From contig NC_079879.1 of assembly GCF_029227915.1 (NCBI RefSeq), forward strand, positions 1,054,001 to 1,118,000: a stretch of 64,000 bases of DNA. The letters run 5' to 3'. The translations under genes were made by a program, and so were the position numbers. The notes beneath the pieces were generated by a model. It ran no database searches. It had not been told where the DNA came from and saw only the letters and a program-made list of their open reading frames with translations. This DNA is from Hydractinia symbiolongicarpus. Its lineage: Eukaryota; Cnidaria; Hydrozoa; Anthoathecata; Hydractiniidae. Below, in pieces: positions 53,426 through 64,000 of the stretch. Numbering within the stretch: the stretch's first letter is position 1; each line of letters starts with the position of its first letter.

Positions 53426-55048
53426 CCGGCAAACGAAAACCCGCGATTTCCTGTAAATCCCGGGCTTGACCCCTATAGTCAAAAGTACACAAAGAAAGTA
53501 CCCAGGCAGTAAACTCATTTTTGGAACGTTTTTTTGAAATATCTTTTCACCACTAAAACGCATGAGACTTGTAGTTTACAAAAATATTTTCATTTTTGAT
53601 GAGACGCTGAATAAAAGAAGTTTAATCGCCGGCAAACGAAAACCCGCGATTTTCCGTATATCACGGACTCGGCCCGTATAATCAAAAGTATACAAAGAAA
53701 GTACCCAGGAAGTAAACTCATTTCTCGAACGATTTTTTAAATTATTTTTTCACCACTAAAACGCACGAGACTTGTAGTTTTCAAAAATGATTTCATTTTT
53801 GATGCGACGCTGAATAAAAGGAGTTTAATCTCCGGCAAACGAAAACCCGCGATTTCCTGTAGGTCCCGGACCCGGCCCGTATAGTCAAAAGTATACAAAG
53901 AAAATACGCAGGGAGTAAACTCATTTCCCAAACGATTCTTTAAATTATTATTTCACCACTAAAACGCATGAGACTTGAAGTTTTCAAAAATGTTTTCATT
54001 TCTGATGAGACGCTAAATAAAAGAGGTTTAATCGCCGGCAAACGAAATCCCGCGAATTCCCGTATATCACGGACTCGGCCCGTATAATCAAAAGTATACA
54101 AAGAAAGTACCCAGGAAGTAAACTCATTTCATGAACGATTTTTTAAATTATTTTTTCACCACTGAAACGCACGAGACTTGTAGTTTTCAAAAATGATTTC
54201 ATTTTTGATGAGACGCTGAATAAAAGGAGTTTAATCGCCGGCAAACGAAATCCCGCGAATTCCCGTATATCACGGACTCGGCCCGTATAATCAAATGTAT
54301 ACAAAGAATGTACCCAAGGAGTAAACTCATTTCCAGAACGATTTTTTAAATTATTTTTTCACCATTAAAACGCATGAGACTTGTAGTTTTCAAAAATGAT
54401 TTCATTTTTGATGAGACGCTGAATAAAAGGAGTTTAATCGCCGGCAAACGAAAACCCGCGATTTCCCGTACATCCCGGACTTGGCCCGTATAGTCGAATG
54501 TATACAAGGAAAGTACCCAGGGAGTAAACTGATTTCCCGAACGATTCTTTAAATTTTTTTTCACCACTAAAACGCATGAGACTTGTAGTTTACAAAAATA
54601 TTTTCATTTTTGATGAGACGCTGAATAAAAGAAGTTTAATCGCCGGCAAACGAAAACCCGCGATTTTCCGTATATCACGGACTCGGCCCGTATAATCAAA
54701 AGTATACAAAGAAAGTACCCAGGAAATAAACTCATTTCCCGAACGATTTTTTAAATTATTTTTTCACCACTAAAACGCACGAGACTTGTAGTTTTCAAAA
54801 ATGATTTCATTTTTGATGCGACGCTGAATAAAAGGAGTTTAATCTCCGGCAAACGAAAACCCGCGATTTCCTGTAGGTCCCGGACCCGGCCCGTATAGTC
54901 AAAAGTATACGAAGAAAATACGCAGGGAGTAAACTCATTTCCCGAACGATTCTTTAAATTATTATTTCACCACTAAAACGCATGAGACTTGAAGTTTTCA
55001 AAAATGTTTTCATTTCTGATGAGACGCTAAATAAAAGAGGTTTAATCG
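53426..55048. repeat. 8-monomer HOR, 1623 bp, copy 2
   Basis: Follows copy 1 with the same order and variants. Copy 2 ends where the sequence changes after CCTGTAAATCCCGGG: copy 1 runs into CTTGACCCC, while after copy 2 it reads TTAGGCCCG. I saw no differences in the stretches compared, so this is among the youngest duplications in the window. Confidence 0.86.
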
Positions 55049-58000
55049 CCGGCAAACGAAAACCCGCGATTTCCTGTAAATCCCGGGTTAGGCCCGTATA
55101 GTCGAATGTATACAAAGAAAGTACGCAGGGAGTAAACTCATTTCCCGAACGATTCCTTAAATTTTTTTCACCACTAAAACGCATGAGACTTGTAGTTTTC
55201 AAAAATGTTTTCATTTTCGATGGGACGCTGATAAGAAGAAGTTTAATCGCCGGCAAACGAAAACCCGCGATTTCCCGTAAATCCCGGGCCTGGCCCGTAT
55301 TGTCGAATGCATACAAAGAAAGTACTCAGTCAGTAAACTGATTTCCCGAACGATTCTTTAAATTATTTTTTCACCACTAAAACGCATGAGACTTGTAGTT
55401 TACAAAAATGTTTTCATTTTTGATGAGACGCTGAATAAAAGAAGTTTAATCGCCGGCAAACGAAAACCCGCGATTTTCCGTATATCACGGACTCGGCCCG
55501 TATAGTCAAATGTATACAAAGAATGTACCCAAGGAGTAAACGCATTTCCAGAACGATTTTTTAAATTATTTTTTCACCATTAAAACGCATGAGACTTGTA
55601 GTTTTCAAAAATGTTTTCATTTTTGATGAGACGCTGAATAAAAGGAGTTTAATCGCCGGCAAACGAAAACCCGCGATTTCCCGTACATCCCGGACTCGGC
55701 CCGTATAGTCGAATGTATACAAGGAAAGTACCCAGGGAGTAAACTGATTTCCCGAACGATTCTTTAAATTTTTTTCACCACTAAAACGCATGAGACTTGT
55801 AGTTTACAAAAATATTTTCATTTTTGATAAGACGCTGAATAAAAGAAGTTTAACGCCGGCACACGAAAACCCGCGATTTTCCGTATATCACGGACTCGGC
55901 CCGTATAATCAAAAGTATACAAAGAAAGTACCCAGGAAGTAAACTCATTTCCCGAACGATTTTTTAAATTATTTTTTCACCACTAAAACGCACGAGACTT
56001 GTAGTTTTCAAAAATGATTTCATTTTTGATGCGACGCTGAATAAAAGGAGTTTAATCACCGGCAAACGAAAACCCGCGATTTCCTGTAAATCCCGGGCTT
56101 GACCCCTATAGTCAAAAGTACACAAAGAAAGTACCCAGGCAGTAAACTCATTTTTGGAACGTTTTTTTGAAATATCTTTTCACCACTAAAACGCATGAGA
56201 CTTGTAGTTTACAAAAATATTTTCATTTTTGATGAGACGCTGAATAAAAGAAGTTTAATCGCCGGCAAACGAAAACCCGCGATTTTCCGTATATCACGGA
56301 CTCGGCCCGTATAATCAAAAGTATACAAAGAAAGTACCCAGGAAGTAAACTCATTTCTCGAACGATTTTTTAAATTATTTTTTCACCACTAAAACGCACG
56401 AGACTTGTAGTTTTCAAAAATGATTTCATTTTTGATGCGACGCTGAATAAAAGGAGTTTAATCTCCGGCAAACGAAAACCCGCGATTTCCTGTTGGTCCC
56501 GGACCCGGCCCGTATAGTCAAAAGTATACAAAGAAAATACGCAGGGAGTAAACTCATTTCCCAAACGATTCTTTAAATTATTATTTCACCACTAAAACGC
56601 ATGAGACTTGAAGTTTTCAAAAATGTTTTCATTTCTGATGAGACGCTAAATAAAAGAGGTTTAATCGCCGGCAAACGAAATCCCGCGAATTCCCGTATAT
56701 CACGGACTCGGCCCGTATAATCAAAAGTATACAAAGAAAGTACCCAGGAAGTAAACTCATTTCATGAACGATTTTTTAAATTATTTTTTCACCACTGAAA
56801 CGCACGAGACTTGTAGTTTTCAAAAATGATTTCATTTTTGATGCGACGCTGAAGAAAAGGAGTTTAATCTCCGGCAAACGAAAACCCGCGATTTCCCGTA
56901 GGTCCCGGACCCGGCCCGTACAGACAAAAGTATACAAAGAAAATACGCAGGGAGTAAACTCATTTCCCGAACGATTCTTTAGATTATTATTTCACCACTA
57001 AAACGCATGAGACTTGTAGTTTTCAAAAATGTTTTCATTTTTGATGAGACGCTAAATAAAAGAGGTTTAATCGCCGGCAAACGAAATCCCGCGATTTCCC
57101 GTAGGTCCCGGACCCGGCCCGTATAGTCAAAAGTATACAAAGAAAATACGCAGGGAGTAAACTCATTTCCCAAACGATTCTTTAAATTATTATTTCACCA
57201 CTAAAACGCATGAGACTTGAAGTTTTCAAAAATGTTTTCATTTCTGATGAGACGCTAAATAAAAGAGGTTTAATCGCCGGCAAACGAAATCCCGCGAATT
57301 CCCGTATATCACGGACTCGGCCCGTATAATCAAAAGTATACAAAGAAAGTACCCAGGAAGTAAACTCATTTCATGAACGATTTTTTAAATTATTTTTTCA
57401 CCACTGAAACGCACGAGACTTGTAGTTTTCAAAAATGATTTCATTTTTGATGCGACGCTGAAGAAAAGGAGTTTAATCTCCGGCAAACGAAAACCCGCGA
57501 TTTCCCGTAGGTCCCGGACCCGGCCCGTATAGACAAAAGTATACAAAGAAAATACGCAGGGAGTAAACTCATTTCCCGAACGATTCTTTAGATTATTATT
57601 TCACCACTAAAACGCATGAGACTTGTAGTTTTCAAAAATGATTTCATTTTTGATGCGACGCTGAAGAAAAGGAGTTTAATCTCCGGCAAACGAAAACCCG
57701 CGATTTCCCGTAGGTCCCGGACCCGGCCCGTATAGTCAAAAGTATACAAATAAAGTACGCAGGGAGTAAACTCATTTCCCGAACGATTCTTTAAATTTTT
57801 TTCACCACTAAAACGCATGAGACTTGTAGTTTTCAAAAATGTTTTCATTTTTGATGAGACGCTGAATAAAAGAAGTTAAATCGCCGGCAATCGAAAACCC
57901 GCGATTTCCTGTAAATCCCGGGCCTGGCCCGTATAGTCGAATGTATGCAAAGAAAGTACCCAGTGAGTAAATTGATTTCCCGAGCGATTCTTTAAATTAT

Positions 58001-61000
58001 TTTTTCACCACTAAAACGCATGAGACTTGAAGTTTTTAAAAATGTTTTCATTTCTGATGAGACGCTAAATAAAAGAGGTTTAATCGCCGGCAAACGAAAA
58101 CCCGCGATTTCCCGTAAATCCCGGGCTAGGCCCGTATAGTCGAATGTATACAAAGAAAGTACCCAGGGAGTAAACTCATTTCCCGAACGATTTTTTAAAT
58201 TATTTTTTCACCACTAAAACGCATGAGACTTGTAGTTTATAAAAATGATTTCATTTTTGATGAGACGCTGAATAAAAGGAGTTTAATCGCCGGCAAACGA
58301 AAACCCGCGATTTCCCTTAAATCCCGGACTCGGCCTGTATAGTCAAAAGTATACAAAGAAAGTACGCAGGGAGTAAACTCATTTCCCGAACGATTCTTTA
58401 AATTATTATTTCACCACTAAAACGCATGAGACTTGTAGTTTTCAAAAATGTGTTCATTCTTGATAAGACGCTGAAAAAAAAAAGTTTAATCGCGGGCAAA
58501 CGAAAACACGAGATTTCCCGTAAATCCCGGGCTTGACCCCTATAGTCAAAAGTACACAAAGAAAGTACCCATGCAGTAAACTTATTTTTGGAACGTTTTT
58601 TTTGAATTATTTTTTCACCACTATAACGCATGAGACTTGTAGTATTCAAAAATGTTTTCATTTTTGATGGGACGCTGATAAGAAGAAGTTTAATCGACGG
58701 CAAACGAAAACCCGCGATTTCCCGTAAATCCCGGCCTGGCCCGTATTGTCGAATGCATACAAAGAAAGTACTCAGTCAGTAAACTGATTTCCCGAACGAT
58801 TCTTTAAAATATTTTTTCACCACTAAAACGCATGAGACTTGTAGTTTACAAAATTGTTTTCATTTTTGATGAGACGCTGAATAAAAGAAGTTTAATCGCC
58901 GGCAAACGAAACCCGCGATTTCCCGTAAATCCCGGGCTTGGCCCGTATAGTCGAATGTATACAAAGAAAGTACCCAGGGAGTAAACTCATTTCCCGAACG
59001 ATTTTTTAAATTACTTTTTCACCATTAAAACGCATGAGACTTGTAGTTTTCAAAAATGATTTCATTTTTGATGAGACGCTGAATAAAAGGAGTTTAATCG
59101 CCGGCAAACGAAAACCCGCGATTTCCCGTACATCCCGGACTCGGCCCGTATAGTCGAATGTATACAAGGAAAGTACCCAGGGAGTAAACCGATTTCCCGA
59201 ACGATTCTTTAAATTTCTTTTCACCACTAAAACGGATGAGACTTGTAGTTTACAAAAACATTTTCATTTTTGATGAGACGCTGAATAAAAGAAGTTTAAT
59301 CGCCGGCAAACGAAAACTCGCGATTTTCCGTATATCACGGACCCGGCCCGTATAATCAAAAGTATACAAAGAAAGTACCCAGGAAGTAAATTCATTTCCC
59401 GAACGATTTTTTAAATTATTTTTCACCACTAAAACGCACGAGACTTGTAGTTTTCAAAAATGATTTCATTTTTGATGCGACGCTGAATAAAAAGAGTTTA
59501 ATCTCCGGCAAACGAAAACCCGCGATTTCCCGTAGGTCCCGGACCCAGCCCGTATAGTCAAAAGTATACAAAGAAAATACGCAGGGAGTAAACTCATTTC
59601 CCGAACGATTCTTTAAATTATTATTTCACCACTAAAACGCATGAGACTTGTAGTTTTCAAAAATGTTTTCATTCTTGATAAGACGCTGAAAAAAAAAAGT
59701 TTAATCGCGGGCAAACGAAAACCGGAGATTTTCCGTAAATCCCGGGCTTGGCCCCTATAGTCAAAAGTACACAAAGAAAGTACCCAGGCAGTAAACTCAT
59801 TTTTGGAATGTTTTTTTGAATTATTTTTTCACCACTATAACGCATGAGACTTGTAGTATTCAAAAATGTTTTCATTTTTGATGGGACGCTGAATAGAATA
59901 AGTTTAATCGCCGGCAAACGAAAAACTGCGATTTCCCGTAAATCCCGGGCCTGGCCCGTATAGTCGAATGCATACAAAGAAAATACTCAGTGAGTAAATT
60001 GATTTCCCGAGCCATTCTTTAAATTATTTTTTCACCACTAAAACGCATGAGACTTGTAATTCATAAAAATGATTTATTTTTGAAGAGACGCTGAATAAAA
60101 GGAGTTTAATCGCCGGCAAACGAAAACCCGCGATTTCCGGTAGGTCCCGGCCCCGGCCCGTATAGTCAAAAGTATACAAAGAAAATACGCAGGGAGTAAA
60201 CTCATTTCCCGAACGATTCTTTAAATTATTATTTCACCACTAAAACGCATGAGACTTGTAGTTTTCAAAAATGTTTTCATTCTTGATAAGACGCTGAAAA
60301 AAAAAAGTTTAATCGCGGGCAAACGAAAACCCGAGATTTCCCGTAAATCCCGGGCTTGACCCCTATAGTCAAAAGTACACAAAGAAAGTACCCAGGCAGT
60401 AAACTCATTTTTGGAACGTTTTTTTGATTTATCTTTTCACCACTATAACGCATGAGACTTGTAGTATTCAAAAATGTTTTCATTTTTGATGGGACGCTGA
60501 ATAGAAGAAGTTTAATCGCCGGCAAACGAAAACCCGCGATTTCCCGTTAATCCCGGGCCTGGCCCGTATTGTCGAATGCATACAAAGAAAGTACTCAGTC
60601 AGTAAACTGATTTCCCGAACGATTCTTTAAATTATTTTTTCACCACTAAAACGCACGAGACTCGTAGTTTACAAAAATGTTTTCATTTTTGATGAGACGC
60701 TGAATAAAAGAAGTTTAATCGCCGGCAAACGAAAACCCGCGATTTTTCCGTATATCACGGACTCGGCCCGTATAGTCAAAAGTATACAAAGAAAGTACCC
60801 AGGAAGTAATCTCAATTCCCGAACGATTTTTTAAAATATTTTTTCACCACTAAAACGCACGAGACTTGTAAATTTCAAAAATGATTTCATTTTTGATGAG
60901 ACGCTGAATAAAAGGAGTTTAATCTCCGGCAAACGAAAACCCGCGATTTCCCGTAGATCCCGGACCCGGCCCGTATAGTCAAAAGTATACAAAGAAAATA

Positions 61001-61555
61001 CGCAGGGAGTAAACTCATTTCCCGAACGATTCTCTAAATTATTATTTCACCACTAAAACGCATGGGACTTGTAGTTTTCAAAAATGTTTTCATTTTTGAT
61101 GGTACGCTGAATAGAAGAAGTTTAATCGCCGGCAAACGAAAACCCGCGATCTCCCGTAAATCCCGGGCCTGGCCCGTATAGTCTAATGCATACAAAGAAA
61201 GTACTCAGTCAGTAAACTGATTTCTCGAATGATTCTTTAAGTTATTTTTTCACCACTAAAACGCATGAGACTTGTAGTTTTCAAAAATGTTTTCATTCTT
61301 GATAAGACGCTGAAAAAAAAAGTTTAATCGCGGGCAAACGAAAACCCGAGATTTCCCGTAAATCCCGGGCTTGGCCCCTATAGTCAAGAGTACACAAAAA
61401 AGTACCCAGGCAGTAAACTCATTTTTGGAACGTTCTTTTGAATTATTTTTTCACCACTATAACGCATGAGACTTGTGGTATTCAAAAATGTTTTCATTTT
61501 TGATGGGACGCTGAATAGAATAAGTTTAATCGCCGGCAAACGAAAACCCGCGATT

Positions 61556-62773
61556 TCCCGTAAATCCCGGGCCTGGCCCGTATAGTCGAATGCATAGAAA
61601 GAAAGTACTCAGTCAGTAAACTGATTTCCCGAACGATTCTTTAAATTATTTTTTCACCACTAAAACGCACGAGACTTGTAGTTTTCAAAAATGATTTCAT
61701 TTTTGATGAGACGCTGAATAAAAGGAGTTTAATCTCCGGCAAACGTTAACCCGCGATTTCCCGTAAATCCCGGGCCTGGCCCGTATAGTAGAATGCATAG
61801 AAAGAAAGTACTCAGTCAGTAAACTGATTTTCCGAACGATTCTTTAAATTATTTTTTTACCACTAAAACGCATGAGACTTGTAGTTTACAAAAATGTTTT
61901 CATTTTTGATGAGACGCTGAATAAAAGAAGTTTAATCGCCGGCAAACGAAAACCCGCGATTTTCCGTATATCATGGACTCGGCCCGTATAGTCAAATGCA
62001 TACAAAGAAAGTACCCAGGGAGTACACTCATTTACCAAACGATTTTTTAAATTACTTTTTCACCACTAAAACGCATGAGACTTGTAGTTTTCAAAAATGT
62101 TTTCATTTTTGATGGGACGCTGAATAGAAGAAGTTTAATCGCCGGCAAACGAAAACCCGCGATTTCCCGTAAATCCCGGGCCTGGCCCGTATTGTCGAAT
62201 GCATACAAAGAAAGTACTCAGTCAGTAAACTGATTTTCCGAACGATTCTTTAAATTATTTTTTCACCACTAAAACGCATGAGACTCGTAGTTTACAAAAA
62301 TGTTTTCATTTTTGATGAGACGCTGAATAAAAGAAGTTTAATTGCCGGCAAACGAAAACCCGCGATTTTCCGTATATCACGGACTCGGCCCGTATAGTCA
62401 AAAGTATACAAAGAAAGTACCCAGGAAGTAATCTCAATTCCCGAACGATTTTTTAAATTATTTTTTCACCACTAAAACGCACGAGACTTGTAAATTTCAA
62501 AAATGATTTCATTTTTGATGAGACGCTGAATAAAAGGAGTTTAATCTCCGGCAAACGAAAACCCGCGATTTCCCGTAGGTCCCGGACCCGGCCCGTATAG
62601 TCAAAAGTATACAAAGAAAATACGCAGGGAGTAAACTCATTTCCCGAACGATTCTCTAAATTATTATTTCACCACTAAAACGCATGGGACTTGTAGTTTT
62701 CAAAAATGTTTTCATTTTTGATGGTACGCTGAATAGAAGAAGTTTAATCGCCGGCAAACGAAAACCCGCGATC
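61556..62773. repeat. Second 6-monomer HOR family, 1218 bp, copy 1
   Basis: Three independent markers each recur exactly 1218 bp later: TGCATAGAAAG (61591 / 62809), AAACGTTAAC (61741 / 62959) and AGTACACTCA (62021 / 63239). Its monomers differ from core ABCDEF: GTAAATTTC with CGCACGAG, GACTCGTAG, and GATGGTACGCTG. It is therefore a separately formed HOR of the same size, drawn from the subtypes of 28-32 kb. Confidence 0.86.
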
Positions 62774-63991
62774 TCCCGTAAATCCCGGGCCTGGCCCGTA
62801 TAGTCGAATGCATAGAAAGAAAGTACTCAGTCAGTAAACTGATTTCCCGAACGATTCTTTAAATTATTTTTTCACCACTAAAACGCACGAGACTTGTAGT
62901 TTTCAAAAATGATTTCATTTTTGATGAGACGCTGAATAAAAGGAGTTTAATCTCCGGCAAACGTTAACCCGCGATTTCCCGTAAATCCCGGGCCTGGCCC
63001 GTATAGTTGAATGCATAGAAAGAAAGTACTCAGTCAGTAAACTGATTTCCCAAACGATTCTTTAAATTGTTTTTTTACCACTAAAACGCATGAGACTTGT
63101 AGTTTACAAAAATGTTTTCATTTTTGATGAGACGCTGAATAAAAGAAGTTTAATCGCCGGCAAACGAAAACCCGCGATTTTCCGTATATCATGGACTCGG
63201 CCCGTATAGTCAAATGCATACAAAGAAAGTACCCAGGGAGTACACTCATTTACCAAACGATTTTTTAAATTACTTTTTCACCACTAAAACGCATGAGACT
63301 TGTAGTTTTCAAAAATGTTTTCATTTTTGATGGGACGCTGAATAGAAGAAGTTTAATCGCCGGCAAACGAAAACCCGCGATTTCCCGTAAATCCCGGGCC
63401 TGGCCCGTATTGTCGAATGCATACAAAGAAAGTACTCAGTCAGTAAACTGATTTTCCGAACGATTCTTTAAATTATTTTTTCACCACTAAAACGCATGAG
63501 ACTCGTAGTTTACAAAAATGTTTTCATTTTTGATGAGACGCTGAATAAAAGAAGTTTAATCGCCGGCAAACGAAAACCCGCGATTTTCCGTATATCACGG
63601 ACTCGGCCCGTATAGTCAAAAGTATACAAAGAAAGTACCCAGGAAGTAATCTCAATTCCCGATCGATTTTTTAAATTATTTTTTCACCACTAAAACGCAC
63701 GAGACTTGTAAATTTCAAAAATGATTTTATTTTTGATGAGACGCTGAATAAAAGGAGTTTAATCTCCGGCAAACGAAAACCCGCGATTTCCCGTAGGTCC
63801 CGGACCCGGCCCGTATAGTCAAAAGTATACAAAGAAAATACGCAGGGAGTAAACTCATTTCCCGAACGATTCTCTAAATTATTATTTCACCACTAAAACG
63901 CATGGGACTTGTAGTTTTCAAAAATGTTTTCATTTTTGATGGTACGCTGAATAGAAGAAGTTTAATCGCCGGCAAACGAAAACCCGCGATC
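62774..63991. repeat. Second 6-monomer HOR family, 1218 bp, copy 2
   Basis: Tandem copy of 61556-62773 with minor differences, such as GTATAGTAGAATG in copy 1 against GTATAGTTGAATG here. The GATGGTACGC marker near the end is 1218 bp after the one at ~62723. The array continues past base 64000 inside the next monomer, so the total copy number is unknown. Confidence 0.85.
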
Positions 63992-64000
63992 TCCCGTAAA

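Larger units (their letters stand above)
49090..61555. repeat. Second mosaic HOR block, expanded relative of 18890-~27900
   Basis: Starts A, B, C, D', H, I, E like 18890-20311. It then shares private variants in the same order with the earlier block: CGCATTTGACTTG (21540 / 51133), GCTGAAGAAAAGG runs (~23206 / ~56849), the CCATGCAGTAAACTT string (~24517 / ~58567), the A-type with GAGATTTTCCG (25375 / 59628), and TTCTTTAAGTT before A (26999 / ~61253). It is several kilobases longer than its relative. Part of this comes from the tandem duplications at 51803-55048 and the ~4256-bp repeat between ~51500 and ~56800. Confidence 0.82.
1..64000. repeat. Satellite DNA array, ~203-bp monomer, ~315 head-to-tail copies
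   Basis: The same ~203-bp unit recurs from the first to the last base. The motif ACCAC followed by TAAAACGCATGAGACTTG (or a close variant) recurs every 202-203 bp, for example at 16, 218, 421, 624, 827 and 1030. Every copy has the same orientation; I noticed no inverted copy. Most monomers are 203 bp; shorter ones mostly lose bases in the T-run just before ACCAC or in the A-run of A-type monomers. No stretch of unrelated sequence interrupts the array. Such arrays are typical of eukaryotic centromeric, pericentromeric or subtelomeric heterochromatin; this location is inferred from the structure, not seen. A 203-bp period is within the usual range of nucleosome-scale satellites. I do not recognise it as a named satellite family. 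Confidence 0.98.

Noticed and set aside
1-64000. CRISPR array
   Set aside because: The repeating unit is ~203 bp with no alternation of short constant repeats and unique spacers. All parts of the unit are repeated.
1-64000. Telomeric or rDNA spacer origin
   Set aside because: No telomere-type short repeats and no recognisable rRNA, tRNA or 5S sequence occur in the window.

Overview
The whole window is one uninterrupted head-to-tail satellite DNA array. Its unit is about 203 bp, so the window holds roughly 315 monomers, all read in the same orientation. I see no protein-coding gene, no RNA gene, no transposon, no single-copy spacer and no CRISPR array. Such an array points to a eukaryotic chromosome, most likely centromeric or pericentromeric heterochromatin. 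The sequence does not let me name the organism. The monomer is about 36% GC by hand count, rich in CpG, and contains a strong dyad around its first third.

Layout. Monomer phase is counted here from the ACCAC that opens each unit. 1-4274: heterogeneous monomers with a ~2.03-kb (10-monomer) duplication. 4275-18889: a strongly homogenised higher-order repeat (HOR) domain. Its core unit is a 6-monomer, 1218-bp HOR with monomer order A-B-C-D-E-F. Two 6-mers plus one 9-mer make a 4263-bp super-unit, present twice in tandem (6102-10364 and 10365-14627). The same kind of variant 9-mer (4275-6101 and 15846-17672) lies on both sides of the core. 18890-33540: mosaic, partly scrambled HORs. 33541-37215: a 10-monomer HOR (~2.03 kb). 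36935-42817: a 12-monomer HOR, expanded to 17 monomers in its first copy by an internal 5-monomer duplication. 42412-48684: three related 9- and 11-monomer units. 49090-61555: an expanded relative of 18890-~27900, containing a 1623-bp (8-monomer) tandem duplication and a ~4256-bp (21-monomer) repeat. 61556-64000: a second, independent 1218-bp 6-monomer HOR that runs off the window end.

The arrangement fits repeated unequal exchange or segmental amplification, with a young homogeneous core, older scrambled flanks and chimeric monomers at the junctions. The open reading frames, almost all on the minus strand and up to 197 codons, are by-products of a stop-poor repeat and are not annotated as genes. 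All identity statements come from reading by eye. Coordinates of HOR edges marked 'about' are good to a few tens of bases.
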